The notes beneath the pieces were generated by a model that did not search any database, was not told where the DNA came from, and saw only the letters and a program-made list of their open reading frames with translations. Shown here piece by piece: positions 63,787 to 64,000 of a stretch of 64,000 bases of DNA. The position numbers and the translations under genes are program-made. Source of the stretch: Candidatus Bathycorpusculum termitum (GTDB taxonomy: Archaea > Thermoproteota > Bathyarchaeia > Bathyarchaeales > Bathycorpusculaceae); assembly GCA_031254875.1 (NCBI GenBank), contig JAIRTW010000105.1:18358-82357 (forward strand), read 5' to 3'. Numbering within the stretch: the first letter of the stretch is position 1; each line of letters starts with the position of its first letter.

Positions 63787-64000
63787 TTAGAGGGTTAAAA
63801 TCCGCGCTAAATATGTCACTGGATCGCAGCCAACAACAAAACGCTTCTTAGTTAAACTATGTATACCCCTGCAATTAACCTCCAACAACCGAAGCACACT
63901 CAACACCAACTTACGCAAAATATTAAGATTAAACGCCGCCGTCTTATCCAACACCCGACAAGCATCCTCCCCAAACAAAACATCTAAACACCAATGCATC
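63787..64000 (-). CDS. ISAs1-family transposase, C-terminal end (cut by window)
   Basis: The last 70 or so residues of a transposase running out of the window. HWCLDVLFGEDACRV followed by AAFNLNILRKLVLSVLRL matches the C-terminal block of ISAs1-family enzymes (HWxLDVxFxEDxxR, then N...LR..ALNLL). Whether the rest is intact cannot be seen. The stop is at 63787-63789. Adjacent bases show no clear terminal repeat. Confidence 0.7.
   Translation of the reverse strand, partial: MHWCLDVLFGEDACRVLDKTAAFNLNILRKLVLSVLRLLEVNCRGIHSLTKKRFVVGCDPVTYLARILTL

Noticed and set aside
1-64000. CRISPR array, rRNA genes or a replication origin
   Set aside because: No regularly spaced repeats beyond the 15-bp and 30-bp repeats listed, no rRNA-like sequence, and no orc1/cdc6 gene or origin box cluster seen.

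Overview
The window reads as a mesophilic archaeal chromosome segment. Archaeal markers are an aCPSF1-type KH/beta-CASP nuclease, a proteasome beta subunit, a group II chaperonin (thermosome), UbiA-type and radical-SAM enzymes of ether/tetraether lipid synthesis, a CTP-dependent riboflavin kinase, archaeal-type CobY/CobT/CobZ, TATA boxes about 27-29 nt upstream of some start codons (leaderless mRNAs), and GGTGA or GGAGG ribosome binding sites on others. The gene mix fits an uncultured TACK-type lineage such as Bathyarchaeia. That placement is inference; no 16S gene or phylogeny is available here.

Layout. 1-2.3 kb: aCPSF1 nuclease (cut by the window edge) and psmB. 2.4-3.7 kb: queT-queC behind a structured leader that looks like a cis-regulatory RNA. 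3.9-8.7 kb: geranylgeranyl reductase, a dead ISAzo13 copy, a PhoU-like regulator and an MFS transporter. 8.9-12.6 kb: an integrative element (rhuM plus tyrosine integrase) sitting against tRNA-Glu(CUC), with a decayed older copy beside it. 12.9-18.1 kb: thermosome, a GH3-like adenylating enzyme, a DUF835-like membrane protein and a KaiC-like ATPase. 18.3-22.3 kb: cobalamin nucleotide-loop genes (cobT-cobS-cobY, cobZ) and a Dph6-like enzyme. 22.3-24.7 kb: glycosyltransferase operon. 25-28.3 kb: an epimerase-UbiA-Tes operon for membrane lipid building, divergent from a second cobS-cobY pair (28.4-29.8 kb). 30.9-34 kb: dead ISH3 and IS5-like copies around a SPASM radical SAM gene. 34.2-39 kb: a MacB-like exporter with two permeases and a secreted beta-propeller. 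39.1-42 kb: a second glycosyltransferase operon. 42-51 kb: a CobD-like enzyme with an apparent AUA start, a CoA-binding protein, an HTH-VIT fusion, a CBS protein, riboflavin kinase, ADP-forming acyl-CoA synthetase alpha subunit, a CofE-like protein and AmrS. 51.3-57.7 kb: a his operon, hisG-D-C-B-H-A-F-I. 58-64 kb: tRNA-Ala, a hairpin-forming MITE-like element, and a two-gene surface operon (possible caspase-fold protease with PKD domain, then a Kelch propeller), ending in a cut ISAs1 transposase.

Functional themes are ether-lipid assembly (GGR, UbiA, Tes), cobamide assembly (two cobS-cobY pairs, cobT, cobZ, cobD), surface glycosylation and export, 7-deazaguanine tRNA modification, and histidine synthesis. 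At least five transposase families are present, all seemingly dead or cut. The most novel-looking item is the queT leader: two hairpins with perfectly complementary loops, the second hiding the ribosome binding site.
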